Positions 17,533-28,292 are shown, counted from the stretch's first letter. The stretch is DNA of 64,000 nt from Devosia sp. 1566 (GCF_004005995.1 NZ_CP034767.1:2108001-2172000), one strand, 5' to 3'. The notes: generated by a model from the sequence alone, not told the origin. Numbers and translations: made by a program.

Positions 17533-17973
17533 ATGAGCAAACAAGACCGAGTGTCGGTGAACGTGAACGCCAATTGCGCCTGCGGGGCGCTGACCATGGC
17601 CATCGCCGGTCCGGTCGGCTCCATGTTCATGTGCGCTTGCCTACATTGCCAGCAGGCGAGCGGCACGGGTCATTCGACCGTGGCCCTCGTGTCTGAGCAA
17701 CACCTGATCGTCTCCGGGCAAGCCGGCAGTTTCTCGCGGCCAAGTGCGTCGGGCGCAACCTTCACCCGTCACTTCTGTCCCCATTGCGGCACGCCGCTTT
17801 ATGGCCAGTCCTCCCGCGCTCCATCCGTGCGCTTGGTCGCGGCAGGCTTTTTCGTCGGCGACAACGCTTGGTTTGTGCCCAATCAACTGATCTTCGCCCG
17901 CACCCACCAGGGCTGGGACGCGGTTGCCGATCACCTTCCACAGCACAAGACCTACCGCCCTTCGCCCGCCTGA
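17533..17973 (+). CDS. GFA family zinc protein
   Basis: Member of the GFA (glutathione-dependent formaldehyde-activating, CENP-V) family with 146 residues. Zinc ligands are visible: the C-x-C pair Cys15/Cys17 in NCACGAL, Cys34/Cys36/Cys39 in MFMCACLHCQQASGTGHS, and the FCPHCGTPLYG pair near residue 92. The name reflects one studied enzyme; most members have no proven reaction, so function is left open. The frame is open far upstream but that part overlaps the GNAT gene on the other strand. MSKQDRVSVNVNANC is the natural start. Confidence 0.85.
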   Translation: MSKQDRVSVNVNANCACGALTMAIAGPVGSMFMCACLHCQQASGTGHSTVALVSEQHLIVSGQAGSFSRPSASGATFTRHFCPHCGTPLYGQSSRAPSVRLVAAGFFVGDNAWFVPNQLIFARTHQGWDAVADHLPQHKTYRPSPA

Positions 17974-18093
17974 ACCTGCCCGCCTTGGGCAAGAGGCCTT
18001 GCCGAGCCAGTCTTTGCGCTTTTCCCCTGCAATGCTATAGGGGCGCCAACACGGCTGTGGGCCGACAGGCAGGACACCAAGGGAGAACTCTTC

Positions 18094-19305
18094 ATGAGCA
18101 AGATCAAAGTCGCCAATCCGGTCGTCGATCTCGACGGCGATGAGATGACGCGCATCATCTGGCAGGCGATCAAGGACAAGCTCATCCACCCCTATCTCGA
18201 TCTGCCGATCGAATATTACGATCTCAGCGTCGAAAGCCGCGACGCCACCAACGACCAGATCACGATCGATGCCGCCAAGGCGATCCAGAAGTACGGCGTC
18301 GGCATCAAATGCGCCACCATCACCCCCGATGAGCAGCGCGTCGAGGAATTCAAGCTCAAGAAGATGTGGAAGTCGCCCAACGGCACCATCCGCAACATCC
18401 TGGGCGGCGTGATCTTCCGCGAGCCGATCATCTGCCAGAACGTGCCGCGCCTCGTCCCCGGCTGGACCCAGCCGATCATCGTGGGCCGCCACGCCTTTGG
18501 CGATCAGTACCGCGCCACCGACTTCACCTTCCCCGGCAAGGGCACGCTGACCATCAAGTTCACTGGCGAAGACGGCCAGGTGATCGAGCACGAAGTGTTC
18601 CAGTCGCCCGGCGCTGGCGTTGCCATGGCCATGTACAACCTGGACGATTCCATCCGCGACTTCGCTTATTCCAGCTTCAACTACGCGCTGGCCCGCGGCG
18701 TGCCGTGCTATCTCTCGACCAAGAACACCATCCTCAAGGCCTATGACGGCCGCTTCAAGGACATCTTCCAGGAAATCTACGAAGCCGAGTTCAAGGAAAA
18801 GTTCGAAGCCGCCAAGATCTGGTACGAGCACCGCCTGATCGACGACATGGTCGCCTCGGCACTCAAGTGGTCCGGCGGCTATGTCTGGGCGTGCAAGAAC
18901 TATGACGGCGATGTGCAGTCCGACATCGTGGCCCAGGGCTTTGGCTCGCTCGGTCTGATGACCTCGGTTCTGGCCACCCCCGATGGCAAGATCGTCGAAG
19001 CCGAAGCTGCCCACGGGACCGTGACGCGTCACTACCGCCAGCATCAGCAGGGCAAGGAAACCTCAACCAACTCCACCGCCTCCATCTTTGCCTGGACGCG
19101 TGGCCTGGCTCATCGCGCCAAGCTCGATGACAACGAAGCCCTCGCCAAGTTCGCCGCGACCCTCGAAAAGGTCACCGTCGACACCATCGAAGAAGGCAAG
19201 ATGACCAAGGACCTTTCCCTGCTCGTCGGCCCGGATCAGCCATGGCTGTCGACCATCGGCTTCCTCGATGCCATCGATCAGAACCTGCAGAAGGCCATGG
19301 CCTGA
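18094..19305 (+). CDS. icd: Isocitrate dehydrogenase, NADP-dependent
   Basis: TCA-cycle enzyme that oxidises isocitrate to 2-oxoglutarate and makes NADPH. The 403 residues start [23 protein letters not shown], the signature of the dimeric eukaryote-like (class II) enzyme found in rhizobia. Also seen are [14 protein letters not shown] at the substrate site, [18 protein letters not shown], the metal-site stretch [34 protein letters not shown], and the cofactor motif [19 protein letters not shown] lies nine bases before the ATG. A strong terminator follows. Confidence 0.97.
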   Translation: MSKIKVANPVVDLDGDEMTRIIWQAIKDKLIHPYLDLPIEYYDLSVESRDATNDQITIDAAKAIQKYGVGIKCATITPDEQRVEEFKLKKMWKSPNGTIRNILGGVIFREPIICQNVPRLVPGWTQPIIVGRHAFGDQYRATDFTFPGKGTLTIKFTGEDGQVIEHEVFQSPGAGVAMAMYNLDDSIRDFAYSSFNYALARGVPCYLSTKNTILKAYDGRFKDIFQEIYEAEFKEKFEAAKIWYEHRLIDDMVASALKWSGGYVWACKNYDGDVQSDIVAQGFGSLGLMTSVLATPDGKIVEAEAAHGTVTRHYRQHQQGKETSTNSTASIFAWTRGLAHRAKLDDNEALAKFAATLEKVTVDTIEEGKMTKDLSLLVGPDQPWLSTIGFLDAIDQNLQKAMA

Positions 19306-19328
19306 GCGACCTCGAGAGAGTAATGCGA

Positions 19329-19356
19329 GCGGCGCCCCTGGGCGCCGTTTTGCTTT
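19329..19356 (+). terminator. Terminator after icd
   Basis: CGGCGCC ... GGCGCCG inverted repeat with a four-base loop, followed by TTTTGCTTTTG, 24 bases after the icd stop. Confidence 0.85.
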
Positions 19357-19384
19357 TGCGCCTTTCGCGCCGGCCTGAATAGCA

Positions 19385-20020
19385 ATGCCCCTTTCTCCGC
19401 ACGCCAGCCCGGTTGAACTCCAGCTCGATGCCATGCGGCAGGCCCTGCACCTGTCTGCCAGCGGCCAAGCGCCGGAACTGACCTTTTCGGGCCTCATCCA
19501 GGTTCTTGGCGTCAACAGCCACACTCTCATCATCTTCGTTTTCAGCCTGCTCAACATGATCCCGGGTGCCCCAGGCTATGGCGGGTTGGTGGCACTGGCC
19601 ATGTTTGGGTTTGCCATGGCCATGCTGCTGGGCCGCCCCGTGCGCCTGCCGCGTTTTGTGGGTGACCGGCGCGTCCCTGTTAAGCTCCTGCTCAAACTGC
19701 TGGCCGGTTTGCTGCGCTATTCGCGCGCATTGGCGCGCATCTCCTTTCCCCGCTTCCGAGCCCTGGTTGGAACAGGAACGGGTCGCCCCTTCGCCCTCAT
19801 CGTCATGGTGCTGTGCCTGCCCATGGTGGTCCCTATCCCCTTTATGAACGCCATCCCCAATGTCGGGGTCGCGGTAATGTGCCTGTCCCGGTTGAACCGC
19901 GACGGTTTGGGCCTCATCATCGGCGTCCTCATCGGGGCAGTCGGCTTCCTGGTCGATGCGTGGGTGATCTGGACGGTGATTTCGCTCGGTTTTTCTGCCG
20001 GCGGTTTTCTGAGGGGGTAG
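19385..20020 (+). CDS. exoD: Exopolysaccharide synthesis protein ExoD
   Basis: Inner-membrane protein of the ExoD family, 211 residues. In Sinorhizobium loss of exoD alters exopolysaccharide and lowers alkali tolerance; the biochemical role is not known. The sequence has the family core SHTLIIFVFSLLNMIPGAPGYG, the repeat-like LIVMVLCLPMVVPIPFMNAIPNVGVAVMCLSRLNRDGLG, and a last membrane helix pair. No other polysaccharide genes are near. The next gene overlaps its downstream region in another frame but probably starts 50 bases later. Confidence 0.85.
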   Translation: MPLSPHASPVELQLDAMRQALHLSASGQAPELTFSGLIQVLGVNSHTLIIFVFSLLNMIPGAPGYGGLVALAMFGFAMAMLLGRPVRLPRFVGDRRVPVKLLLKLLAGLLRYSRALARISFPRFRALVGTGTGRPFALIVMVLCLPMVVPIPFMNAIPNVGVAVMCLSRLNRDGLGLIIGVLIGAVGFLVDAWVIWTVISLGFSAGGFLRG

Positions 20021-20070
20021 TGCATTGGGCGCCTGGTTGTTGGCATTTCGGGCTCCAGCGCTCCCGTGGA

Positions 20071-21828
20071 ATGGCCATGCGCGCACCTGCCGCTAGCGCC
20101 TGGCGCATGCAGCGTCTCCTGCCGCGCCTCCTCCTGGCGCTGGATCGCTTGCCCACGGGCGGCGTGCTAGTCGGAGTGTTGTTCTTTGCCCTTTCCCTCA
20201 CGCCTTCGCTGCTGCCTCGTCACTTCGTGCTGCAGGGTATTCTGAGCGGCTGCGTCTTTGCTGCCGGCTACGGCATCGGCGTGTTTGGCGAGTGGCTGTG
20301 GACCTTCATGGAACTGAGCATCCCGGGTCGCGCCCGCGCGCGCCGGATCAAGCTGATCGCCCTTTTGGTCTGCACGCTCACGGCCATTGTTTTTCTGTGG
20401 CTATCCACCGGTTGGCAAAACTCCATCCGCGAGGTCATGGGCATGGCCCCCGTTCATTCCACCCAGCCCGTACGCGTTGCCGCGATTGCGGCTCTTCCCG
20501 CGGCCCTGCTGATCGGCATCGGCACCGCCATCGTGCGCTTCGTGCGGGCCGTGGCCAATTGGCTGGCCCGCATCCTGCCGCGCCGGGTGGCGCTGGTTGG
20601 CGGCATGCTCATCGTCGGCGTCGTGACCAGCCTCTTTGTCAACGGCATCGTGGTGCGCGGCGTTCTTTATGCTGCCGATCAGTTCTATGGCGAACTGGAT
20701 GCCCTCGCGGGCCAATATGAAGAGCCCCCGGCCGATCCCCTGCGTTCGGGCAGCGCCGGCTCCCTCATTGACTGGGACACGATCGGGCTCGACGCCCGGG
20801 TTTACGTCCAGTCCGGTCCCACGGCCGCCGATATCCAAGCCCTGATCGGGCGCCCAGCCAAGAGCCCGCTTCGGGTTTATGTTGGGCTCCGTTCGGCCGA
20901 AACGGTGGACCAGCGGGCCCAGCTTGCCCTTGCAGAAATGGAGCGGATCGGCGCCTTTGATCGCTCGGTGCTGGTGCTGATCATGCCCGTGGGCACGGGC
21001 TGGGTTGATCCCCCCGCAATCGACACGCTCGAAATTTTGCATGCCGGGGACGTCGCGAGCGTGGCGCTGCAATATTCATATCTCACCAGTTGGCTCTCGC
21101 TCCTTGCCGAACCTGATGTTGGCACGGCTTCGGCCCAGGCGCTGTTCAACGCGGTTTACGATTACTGGACCGAGTTGCCCCCCGACACCCGGCCCAGGCT
21201 TTATCTGCATGGTCTGAGCCTGGGTGCCTATGCGTCACAAGCCTCCGCCACCCTTTACGACGTGCTGGCCGATCCGTTCCAGGGCGCGCTTTGGGCCGGC
21301 CCGCCCTTCGCCAGCCCCTCCTGGCGCAATGCCACCGCGAACCGCCAGGCCGGCACTCCGGAATGGCTGCCGCGCTTCAACGACAGTTCCATCATCCGCT
21401 TTACCAACCAGAGCAATGCCCTCGACATTCCCGGTGCCAGCTGGGGTCCCATGCGCCTGGTTTACCTGCAATATGCCAGCGACCCCATTGTCTTCTTCGA
21501 ACCCCAGGTGCTGTATCGTCCGCCCGAATGGCTGACCAGCAATCGGCCGCCCGACGTCTCGCGCCAGCTCACCTGGTACCCAGTCGTCACCTTCCTGCAG
21601 CTCGCGCTCGACATGGCCCTGGCCCAAACCTCGCCCGTTGGGTTCGGCCATGTTTACGCGCCCCAGCATTATCTTGATGCCTGGCTCGCCATCACCGATC
21701 CCCCAAATTGGGACGCTCCAAATCTGCAGCGACTGCGCGACCGGCTCACGCGCTCCGGCGGGGCACAGGATATCGGCCCCGGCTGGTTCCGGGATAAAGC
21801 GCCTGTTGTAACATCCGCTGTGCCTTGA
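20071..21828 (+). CDS. Membrane alpha/beta hydrolase (Abhydrolase_9 type)
   Basis: Polytopic membrane protein with a C-terminal alpha/beta-hydrolase domain, matching the two-part Abhydrolase_9_N / Abhydrolase_9 (DUF2319) architecture. From the chosen ATG it has 585 residues. Four hydrophobic helices fall within residues about 20-200, in the order GGVLVGVLFFALSLTPSLLP, a Gly-rich helix, an alanine/isoleucine helix and VALVGGMLIVGVVTSLFVNGI. The hydrolase half has the nucleophile elbow LHGLSLGAYAS, Ser about 383, and SNALDIPGASWGP in the cap. The frame is open to 19813, but that part overlaps exoD, so 20071 or the ATG 6 bases later is preferred. Substrate unknown. Confidence 0.8.
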   Translation: MAMRAPAASAWRMQRLLPRLLLALDRLPTGGVLVGVLFFALSLTPSLLPRHFVLQGILSGCVFAAGYGIGVFGEWLWTFMELSIPGRARARRIKLIALLVCTLTAIVFLWLSTGWQNSIREVMGMAPVHSTQPVRVAAIAALPAALLIGIGTAIVRFVRAVANWLARILPRRVALVGGMLIVGVVTSLFVNGIVVRGVLYAADQFYGELDALAGQYEEPPADPLRSGSAGSLIDWDTIGLDARVYVQSGPTAADIQALIGRPAKSPLRVYVGLRSAETVDQRAQLALAEMERIGAFDRSVLVLIMPVGTGWVDPPAIDTLEILHAGDVASVALQYSYLTSWLSLLAEPDVGTASAQALFNAVYDYWTELPPDTRPRLYLHGLSLGAYASQASATLYDVLADPFQGALWAGPPFASPSWRNATANRQAGTPEWLPRFNDSSIIRFTNQSNALDIPGASWGPMRLVYLQYASDPIVFFEPQVLYRPPEWLTSNRPPDVSRQLTWYPVVTFLQLALDMALAQTSPVGFGHVYAPQHYLDAWLAITDPPNWDAPNLQRLRDRLTRSGGAQDIGPGWFRDKAPVVTSAVP

Positions 21829-21940
21829 GCGACGTAGCCGCCTAAGGCAACTTTCCCGCACTCTCATGGCTTTCAGGGGATGCAATTGCCTGGCCCTGCC
21901 CCCATATAGGCCTCAAGTTCAGTCCGAGGAGATTTTCCTG

Positions 21941-22924
21941 ATGTTCATCGCCCGCCGCTTCCGGCTAGCCAGCGCGTTTGCCGCACTTGTTGTCGCATTC
22001 TCGATGGCCGCTGTGGATACCGCGGACGCGCGCGCCCGTGGCAGCTTTGGCAGCCGCGGCACCCGCACCTTCCAGTCGGCGCCTCCAACCAACACGGCAC
22101 CCAACACCGTAGCCCCTATCCAGCGCTCCACCACGCCCGCACAGCAGGCACGACCCAACGCTAACGCCCAGAACCCTGCCGCCGCCCAGCAGCGTGGCGG
22201 ATTCCTGGGCGGCCTTGGTGGCTCCCTGTTCCGTGGCTTGATGCTTGGCGGCTTGCTCGGTTTGCTCTTTGGCGCTGGCTTTGGCGGCATTGGCGGCTTG
22301 TTCAGCCTGCTCTTCCAGGTTCTCCTGATCGGCGGCGTCGTCTGGCTTGTAATGCGCCTGGTCCGCGGCGGCGGCGCGCGCCGTCCGGCCATGGCCGGCG
22401 GGCCCGACAACACCAACCGCACGGGCTTTGAGAACTTCGGCCGCAATCTTGGCGGCCTGGGTGGCTCGGGTGCCGGCAATGCCACCCGCCCCTCGCGCGC
22501 TCGCCCGGCCAATCCGGACGAGCTGGGCGTTGGCCAGCGGGACCTCGATAGCTTCGAGCAGATGCTGGGTCAGGTTCAGACTGCCTATGGCGCCGAGGAC
22601 TATGAAACCCTGCGTCGCCTGACCACGCCCGAAATGATGGGCTACCTGGCCGAACAAATGGCTGCCAACGCCACCCGCGGCCTGCACAACCAGCTTGCCG
22701 ACATCAAGCTGCTCCAGGGTGACATTGCCGAAAGCTGGCGCGAGGATAACAGCGATTACGCCACCGCTGCCTTGCGCTACAGCCTGCGCGACTGGACCGT
22801 GGAACGCGCCACTGATCGGGTCGTCGAGGGCAACCCTGCCGAACCCACCGAGGCCACCGAGCTCTGGACCTTTATCCGCCCGCGGGGCGGCGACTGGAAG
22901 CTCTCGGCGATCCAGGAAGCTTAA
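21941..22924 (+). CDS. Tim44-like domain protein with a Gly-rich membrane segment
   Basis: A 327-residue secreted or membrane protein. It has an N-terminal signal-like helix (residues about 8-28), a low-complexity Thr/Pro/Ala/Gln region, a glycine-rich hydrophobic stretch (GGFLGGLGGSLFRGLMLGGLLG and onward) with one clear transmembrane helix, and a C-terminal Tim44-like domain (residues about 205-327) that closes VVEGNPAEPTEATELWTFIRPRGGDWKLSAIQEA. Tim44-like domains take part in membrane protein handling in mitochondria and are widespread but poorly studied in bacteria. GAGGAG lies eight bases before the ATG, so the 25 upstream codons are not used. Confidence 0.85.
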   Translation: MFIARRFRLASAFAALVVAFSMAAVDTADARARGSFGSRGTRTFQSAPPTNTAPNTVAPIQRSTTPAQQARPNANAQNPAAAQQRGGFLGGLGGSLFRGLMLGGLLGLLFGAGFGGIGGLFSLLFQVLLIGGVVWLVMRLVRGGGARRPAMAGGPDNTNRTGFENFGRNLGGLGGSGAGNATRPSRARPANPDELGVGQRDLDSFEQMLGQVQTAYGAEDYETLRRLTTPEMMGYLAEQMAANATRGLHNQLADIKLLQGDIAESWREDNSDYATAALRYSLRDWTVERATDRVVEGNPAEPTEATELWTFIRPRGGDWKLSAIQEA

Positions 22925-22946
22925 ACGCCTCGCTACAACCAAACAA

Positions 22947-22980
22947 AAAGGCCCGCCTCCAGCTCAGGAGGCGGGCCTTT
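22947..22980. terminator. Bidirectional terminator between the Tim44-like gene and alaS
   Basis: Long inverted repeat AAAGGCCCGCCTC ... GAGGCGGGCCTTT, with T-rich flanks on both strands. It separates two convergent genes and can serve both. Confidence 0.88.
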
Positions 22981-23001
22981 CCTTTTGTCTCTAGCCTTGG
23001 T

Positions 23002-25641
23002 CTAGAGCAGCGCGCGGATAGCGGCCAGTGCTTCTTCGGCCTTGCTGCCATCCGGACCACCGGCCTGCGCCATGTCGGGACGACCGCCGCCGCCCTGCCC
23101 GCCCATGGCAGCGGATCCCGCCCGTACCAGATCCACGGCCGAAGCCTTGCCGATCAGATCCTCGGTGATTCCGACCGCCAGTCCGGCTTTGCCGTCTTCG
23201 GCCAAGCCGATGATCGCAACAACGCCCGAGCCAACCTGCTTTTTGGTCTGGTCAACCAACCCGCGCAGATCCTTTGGCTGCAAGCCGTCGACGATCCGGC
23301 CGATAAAGGGCGTGCCGTTGATCGCTTCCACCTCACTGCCCCCGGCGGCGCCGCCGCCCATGGCCAGCTTCTGCTTGGCATCGCTGAGCGCCCGCTCGGA
23401 GCGCTTGAGCTGCTCCTGCAGCGCCGCGATACGCTCAAGCACATCCTGGCTGCCGGCACGCAGCATTCCCGCTGCAGTCTCAACAATGGCAACATGGGTA
23501 TTGCCCCGATGGCGCGCCGCATTGCCTGTCAGCGCCTCGATGCGACGCACGCCGGCGCCCACGGCACTTTCAGCCACCACCGACACGAGCCCAATATCGC
23601 CGGTGCGCCTGACATGGGTGCCCCCGCACAGCTCCACCGACCACCCGAGGCTGTTGCCCGTCGGCTCGCCCATCGAGACCACGCGCACTTCGTCGCCATA
23701 TTTCTCGCCGAACAGCGCGCGGGCGCCCGAATCCTTGGCTTCCTCGACTCCCATCAGCCGCGTTTCGACCGGCGTGTTTTGCAGGATAATGGCATTGGCC
23801 AGGTCCTCGACCTCCGCTAACTCCAGCGGGCTCATGGCCTTGGTATGCACAAAGTCGAAGCGCAGCCGATCCGGCGAAACCAGCGAGCCCTTTTGAGCAA
23901 CATGGTCGCCCAGCACGATCCGCAGTGCTTCATGCAGCAGATGGGTCGCGGAGTGATTGGCACGAATGGCCGAACGGCGAGCGTGGTCAACCACGAGTTC
24001 GAGGGCCTGCCCCACGCGCAGCGCTCCAGTCTCGACCTTCACCTTGTGCGCGAACACACCATGGTACTTTTGCGTGTCGGTGACCACAACGCTGACGCCA
24101 TCACCATGCATGGAGCCGGCATCGCCAACCTGCCCGCCGCTCTCGCCATAGAACGGGGTTTGGTTGAGTACCACATAACCTTCTTGCCCGGCCTCAAGCC
24201 GATCGATCTCGGCCCCGTCGCGCAGCAATGCGGTGACTTCCCCTTCGGCCGTTTCGGTTTCGTAGCCCAGAAACTCCGTGGGCCCAAGCCGATCAGCCAG
24301 CCCGTACCAGACCGCGCCGGTGGCCGCCTCGCCCGAGCCTGACCAGCTCCGGCGCGCTTCTGCCTTTTGCTGGGCCATTGCGGCATCAAAGCCGGCTTGG
24401 TCCACAGCAATGCCGCGCGCTCGCAACGCATCCTGGGTAAGATCGAGCGGGAACCCATAGGTGTCATAAAGCTTGAACGCGGTGGCGCCGTTCAGCGTAT
24501 CGCCTTCGGCGAGAGTGCTCGTTTCATCCGAGAGAATCTGCAGGCCCCGTCCAAGGGTCTTAAGGAAGCGCCCCTCCTCCAGCCGAACCGTTTCGCTGAT
24601 CATGGCCTCCCCGCGCGACAGCTCGGGATAAGCTTGGCCCATTTCGCGCACCAGCGCTGGAACGAGCTTATGGATCACCGGCTCTTCAGCACCGAGCAGC
24701 GTGGCATGGCGCATTGCGCGCCGCATGATCCGGCGCAGCACATAGCCACGTCCTTCATTAGACGGCAGCACGCCTTCGGCGATCAGGAACGACATCGAGC
24801 GCAGGTGATCGGCGATCACCCGCAGGCTGCGGTTACCCTCGCCCTCGACCTCGGTGCCGATCGCCGAGGCAGCAGCCCCGATCAGCGCCTTGAACAGGTC
24901 GATATCATAATTGTCGTGCACACCCTGCATCACGGCGGCAATACGCTCAAGGCCCATGCCAGTGTCGATTGACGGGCGTGGCAATGGTGTGCGCGAGCCG
25001 TCGGCATGCTGCTCGAACTGCATGAACACGAGGTTCCAGATCTCGATCCAGCGATCGCCATCTTCATCCGGCGAGCCGGGAGGGCCGCCCCAGACCTTGT
25101 CGCCATGGTCGTAGAAGATCTCCGAGCACGGCCCGCACGGGCCTGTGTCGCCCATCTGCCAAAAGTTGGACTTGGCGCCCAGCCGCACAATCCGGTCCTC
25201 CCCGATCCCGGCGATCTTCTTCCATAGCTCCATGGCCTGGTCGTCGTCCTCGTAGACGGTAACCATCAGCCGGTCCTTGGGAAGACCCCAGTCCTTGGTC
25301 AGCAAGGTCCAGGCCAGTTCGATGGCGTGGTCCTTGAAGTAATCGCCAAAGGAGAAATTCCCCAGCATCTCAAAAAAGGTGTGGTGCCGGGCGGTAAAGC
25401 CGACATTGTCCAGATCGTTGTGCTTGCCGCCGGCGCGCACGCACTTTTGCGCCGAAGTAGCGGTCGTATAGGGGCGCTTCTCGAGACCGGTGAAGACGTT
25501 CTTGAACTGCACCATGCCGGCATTGGTGAACATCAATGTGGGATCATTGCGCGGTACTAACGGGCTCGACGGAACCGCCTCGTGACCATTCCGGGCAAAA
25601 AAGTCGATAAAACTCGAGCGGAGATCGTTTACGCTGGTCAT
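23002..25641 (-). CDS. alaS: Alanyl-tRNA synthetase
   Basis: Charges tRNA-Ala and edits mischarged Ser/Gly. The 879 residues from [30 protein letters not shown] have the normal length and order: class II catalytic core (motif [15 protein letters not shown], then [18 protein letters not shown]), tRNA recognition, editing domain with [13 protein letters not shown] and the [13 protein letters not shown] zinc motif, and the C-terminal DHHA1-like domain with [18 protein letters not shown]. The frame is open 30 codons upstream without family similarity. It follows recA on the same strand after about 290 bases and a terminator, the usual Hyphomicrobiales order. Confidence 0.97.
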   Translation of the reverse strand: MTSVNDLRSSFIDFFARNGHEAVPSSPLVPRNDPTLMFTNAGMVQFKNVFTGLEKRPYTTATSAQKCVRAGGKHNDLDNVGFTARHHTFFEMLGNFSFGDYFKDHAIELAWTLLTKDWGLPKDRLMVTVYEDDDQAMELWKKIAGIGEDRIVRLGAKSNFWQMGDTGPCGPCSEIFYDHGDKVWGGPPGSPDEDGDRWIEIWNLVFMQFEQHADGSRTPLPRPSIDTGMGLERIAAVMQGVHDNYDIDLFKALIGAAASAIGTEVEGEGNRSLRVIADHLRSMSFLIAEGVLPSNEGRGYVLRRIMRRAMRHATLLGAEEPVIHKLVPALVREMGQAYPELSRGEAMISETVRLEEGRFLKTLGRGLQILSDETSTLAEGDTLNGATAFKLYDTYGFPLDLTQDALRARGIAVDQAGFDAAMAQQKAEARRSWSGSGEAATGAVWYGLADRLGPTEFLGYETETAEGEVTALLRDGAEIDRLEAGQEGYVVLNQTPFYGESGGQVGDAGSMHGDGVSVVVTDTQKYHGVFAHKVKVETGALRVGQALELVVDHARRSAIRANHSATHLLHEALRIVLGDHVAQKGSLVSPDRLRFDFVHTKAMSPLELAEVEDLANAIILQNTPVETRLMGVEEAKDSGARALFGEKYGDEVRVVSMGEPTGNSLGWSVELCGGTHVRRTGDIGLVSVVAESAVGAGVRRIEALTGNAARHRGNTHVAIVETAAGMLRAGSQDVLERIAALQEQLKRSERALSDAKQKLAMGGGAAGGSEVEAINGTPFIGRIVDGLQPKDLRGLVDQTKKQVGSGVVAIIGLAEDGKAGLAVGITEDLIGKASAVDLVRAGSAAMGGQGGGGRPDMAQAGGPDGSKAEEALAAIRALL

Positions 25642-25882
25642 AGAATGGCTTTCATGGCGGATTGGCGCCCCGTGGACGCCGCAAGACTTTGGCTGGCTTT
25701 CTAGCCCGTGCGGCGCAGCGCTGTCCAGCATCGGTGCGCCCCGCTTGCGGCTAGGTATGGGGACGCCGGCCAGAGGGCTCCATGAGCATAGCCATGCCCG
25801 ATATAAACGATTCTAGATTGCGTTGGCGGCGGCTGTGTCTCGCCTGCTTGCAGCCGGGCGTCTGCCGTTCAGACTCAAAAGA

Positions 25883-25908
25883 AAAGGCACCGCTCTCGCG
25901 ATGCCTTT
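25883..25908 (-). terminator. Terminator after recA
   Basis: AAAGGCA ... TGCCTTT inverted repeat with a GC-rich loop. On the minus strand it is followed by TCTTTTGAG. It sits 23 bases after the recA stop. The rest of the 289-base spacer to the alaS start shows no gene and presumably holds the alaS promoter. Confidence 0.75.
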
Positions 25909-25930
25909 CTTCACCCTGCATGGGAACTGC

Positions 25931-27004
25931 TTATTCGTCGCTGTCGGCAGCGTCGTCACCGCCCGATACCAGCAGTACTTCTCCGAGCAGGCCCGAGCTT
26001 TCGCGCACGCCCTGCTCGATAGTTGCCGCAGCCGCCGGATTGTCCTTGAGGAATTGGCGCGCATTCTCACGCCCCTGCCCCATGCGTTGGCTGTCATAGG
26101 AGAACCAGGCGCCCGACTTTTCCACCACGCCGCTCTTGACCCCAAGATCGAGCAACTCGCCAGTCTTGGAGATACCTTCGCCATACATGATGTCGAATTC
26201 AACCTGGCGGAACGGCGGGGCCAGCTTGTTCTTGACCACCTTGACGCGGGTCTGGTTGCCCACGATCTCCTCGCGGTCCTTGATGGCGCCGATCCGGCGA
26301 ATGTCGAGCCGCACCGAGGCATAGAATTTGAGCGCATTGCCGCCGGTCGTGGTTTCGGGCGAACCATACATCACGCCAATCTTCATGCGGATCTGGTTGA
26401 TGAAGATCACCAGGCACTTGGATTTGGAAATCGACGAGGTCAGCTTGCGCATGGCCTGGCTCATCAACCGGGCCTGCAGCCCCGGCAGCGAGTCGCCCAT
26501 TTCGCCTTCAAGCTCGGCCCGCGGCGTCAATGCCGCTACCGAATCAACCACCAGCACATCGATCGCGCCCGAGCGTACCAGCGTGTCGGTGATTTCGAGC
26601 GCCTGTTCGCCAGCGTCAGGCTGGGAGATCAGCAGATCATCCACATTGACGCCCAGCTTGCGGGCATAGATCGGATCGAGCGCGTGCTCGGCATCCACAA
26701 AAGCGCAAACACCACCCTTGCGCTGCGCCTCGGCAATCACATGCAGCGCCAACGTGGTCTTGCCTGAGCTTTCCGGCCCGAAAATTTCAACGATGCGGCC
26801 CTTGGGCAGGCCACCAATTCCGAGGGCGATATCAAGGCCGAGCGAGCCGGTCGATATTGCCTCAACCTCGATCGAGGCAGCCTCGCCAAGGCGCATGATC
26901 GAGCCCTTGCCGAAATTGCGCTCGATTTGGCTCAGCGCCGCGGCGAGAGCCTTGTCCTTGTCCATTGATCCACCTTCAACGATCCGAAGCGGGGTATTTG
27001 CCAT
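25931..27004 (-). CDS. recA: Recombinase RecA
   Basis: DNA-strand-exchange ATPase that repairs breaks and triggers LexA self-cleavage in the SOS response. It is 357 residues, with Walker [10 protein letters not shown] at residues 76-84, the [18 protein letters not shown] segment, Walker B region [11 protein letters not shown]2 loop region [20 protein letters not shown] (seen as [28 protein letters not shown]), and the acidic tail DDAADSDE. The N-terminal extension [13 protein letters not shown] before [27 protein letters not shown] is normal in Hyphomicrobiales. A GAAC-N7-GAAC SOS box lies 84 bases upstream. Confidence 0.98.
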   Translation of the reverse strand: MANTPLRIVEGGSMDKDKALAAALSQIERNFGKGSIMRLGEAASIEVEAISTGSLGLDIALGIGGLPKGRIVEIFGPESSGKTTLALHVIAEAQRKGGVCAFVDAEHALDPIYARKLGVNVDDLLISQPDAGEQALEITDTLVRSGAIDVLVVDSVAALTPRAELEGEMGDSLPGLQARLMSQAMRKLTSSISKSKCLVIFINQIRMKIGVMYGSPETTTGGNALKFYASVRLDIRRIGAIKDREEIVGNQTRVKVVKNKLAPPFRQVEFDIMYGEGISKTGELLDLGVKSGVVEKSGAWFSYDSQRMGQGRENARQFLKDNPAAAATIEQGVRESSGLLGEVLLVSGGDDAADSDE

Positions 27005-27087
27005 ACGAGTCTCTCCTTATTCCACGCTCCGGGACCGGGCGCAACGCGCTGCTTTCCGGAAGATCAATCCACGAGAAGTGCCCTCTT

Positions 27088-27102
27088 GTTCTCATTTTGT
27101 TC
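27088..27102 (-). promoter_or_regulatory. SOS (LexA) box of recA
   Basis: On the minus strand this reads GAAC-AAAATGA-GAAC, a perfect direct repeat GAAC-N7-GAAC. This is the known LexA operator of Rhizobium and related alphaproteobacteria (GTTC-N7-GTTC on the other strand), different from the E. coli palindrome. Its place, 84 bases before the recA start, fits repression of the recA promoter. Confidence 0.85.
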
Positions 27103-27286
27103 CGATCCTGTCAAGGCGATTTCTGGCGCCCCTTGCAACAAAAGAACCGCAGTCCCTGGACCGCAGCCCTTCTGTGCCCAGATGGAACTCTGACCGGCAC
27201 GCGGCGCGCAAAAGAGCTTGCCGGGCCGGCCCGGGTTGCGCTTTATGCACGGGACGACCGCAACGGGCAATTGAGGAGCAAACCCC

Positions 27287-28282
27287 GTGAATCTCATCCA
27301 GTTTTTCGATCAATCGGGCGCCCGCGCCGTGGCCGCAGTAGAGGGTGACATCGCCCGCCGGGTCAACACCACCACCAGCGTTTATGAGCTCGCCACAACC
27401 GCCCTCGCCCAAGGCACGGGTCTTGCGGCGCTCGTTGCCCAGCGTGGGCTTGGCGACGCCGTCAATCGGCACGACATCCTGGCTGAAGGGCGCATGCTCG
27501 CGCCAATCGATCATCCCGATCCGGCCCATCTTTATATCACCGGCACCGGGCTGACCCATCTGGGCTCGGCCGCCACGCGCGATGCCATGCACAAGGGCAA
27601 CGCCGCCAAGCAAGCCGAACAGCTGACCGATTCCATGAAGATGTTCCAGATGGGCCTTGAAGGGGGCAAGCCTGAAGGCGGCGCCCGGGGCGTCCAGCCG
27701 GAATGGTTCTACAAGGGCAATGGCACGACCGTGGTCAATCCCGGTCACCCCATTCCGTCCCCGTCCTTTGCCCGCGATGCTGGCGAAGAGCCCGAGATCG
27801 CCGGCATCTACCTGATCGACGCCAATGGCCAGCCCCGCCGCCTCGGTTTCGCGCTGGCCAATGAATTTTCGGATCATGTGACGGAACGGGTCAACTATCT
27901 CTATCTCGCCCATTCCAAGCTGCGAGCCTGCGCCTTTGGTCCCGAGCTGCGGGTGGGTGATCTACCCGACCATATCGAAGGCATGTCGCGCATTTATCGC
28001 GATGGTGCGGTGATCTGGGAAAAGCCGTTCCTGTCGGGCGAGGCCAATATGAGCCACACCATCGCCAATCTGGAATATCACCACTTCAAATATGGCCTGT
28101 TCCGCCAGCCTGGCGACGTGCATGTGCATATGTTCGGCACGGCGACGCTCAGCTTTGCGGACAACATCGTCACTCAGCACAATGACGTATTCGAGATCGA
28201 GGAAAGCCAGTTCGGCGCTCCCCTGCGCAATCCCGTCCGGATCGAGGACGAGCATCCGCTGATCATCGGCGATCTCTACTAG
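27287..28282 (+). CDS. FAH-family hydrolase, GguC/AraD1-like
   Basis: Protein of 331 residues of the GguC (AraD1-type) branch of the fumarylacetoacetate hydrolase fold. In Agrobacterium gguC lies next to a sugar ABC transporter. The opening MNLIQFFDQSGARAVAAVEG, the metal-site-like IYLIDANGQPRRLGFALANEFSDHVTERVNYLYLAHSKLRACAFGPELRVGD and the closing GDVHVHMFGTATLSFADNIVTQHNDVFEIEESQFGAPLRNPV are family-typical, with acidic metal ligands expected in FALANEFSDH. The start is GTG with GAGGAG upstream. No sugar genes are adjacent here, so a role in pentose or sugar-acid breakdown is inference. Confidence 0.8.
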   Translation: MNLIQFFDQSGARAVAAVEGDIARRVNTTTSVYELATTALAQGTGLAALVAQRGLGDAVNRHDILAEGRMLAPIDHPDPAHLYITGTGLTHLGSAATRDAMHKGNAAKQAEQLTDSMKMFQMGLEGGKPEGGARGVQPEWFYKGNGTTVVNPGHPIPSPSFARDAGEEPEIAGIYLIDANGQPRRLGFALANEFSDHVTERVNYLYLAHSKLRACAFGPELRVGDLPDHIEGMSRIYRDGAVIWEKPFLSGEANMSHTIANLEYHHFKYGLFRQPGDVHVHMFGTATLSFADNIVTQHNDVFEIEESQFGAPLRNPVRIEDEHPLIIGDLY

Positions 28283-28292
28283 GGGGAGCCGC

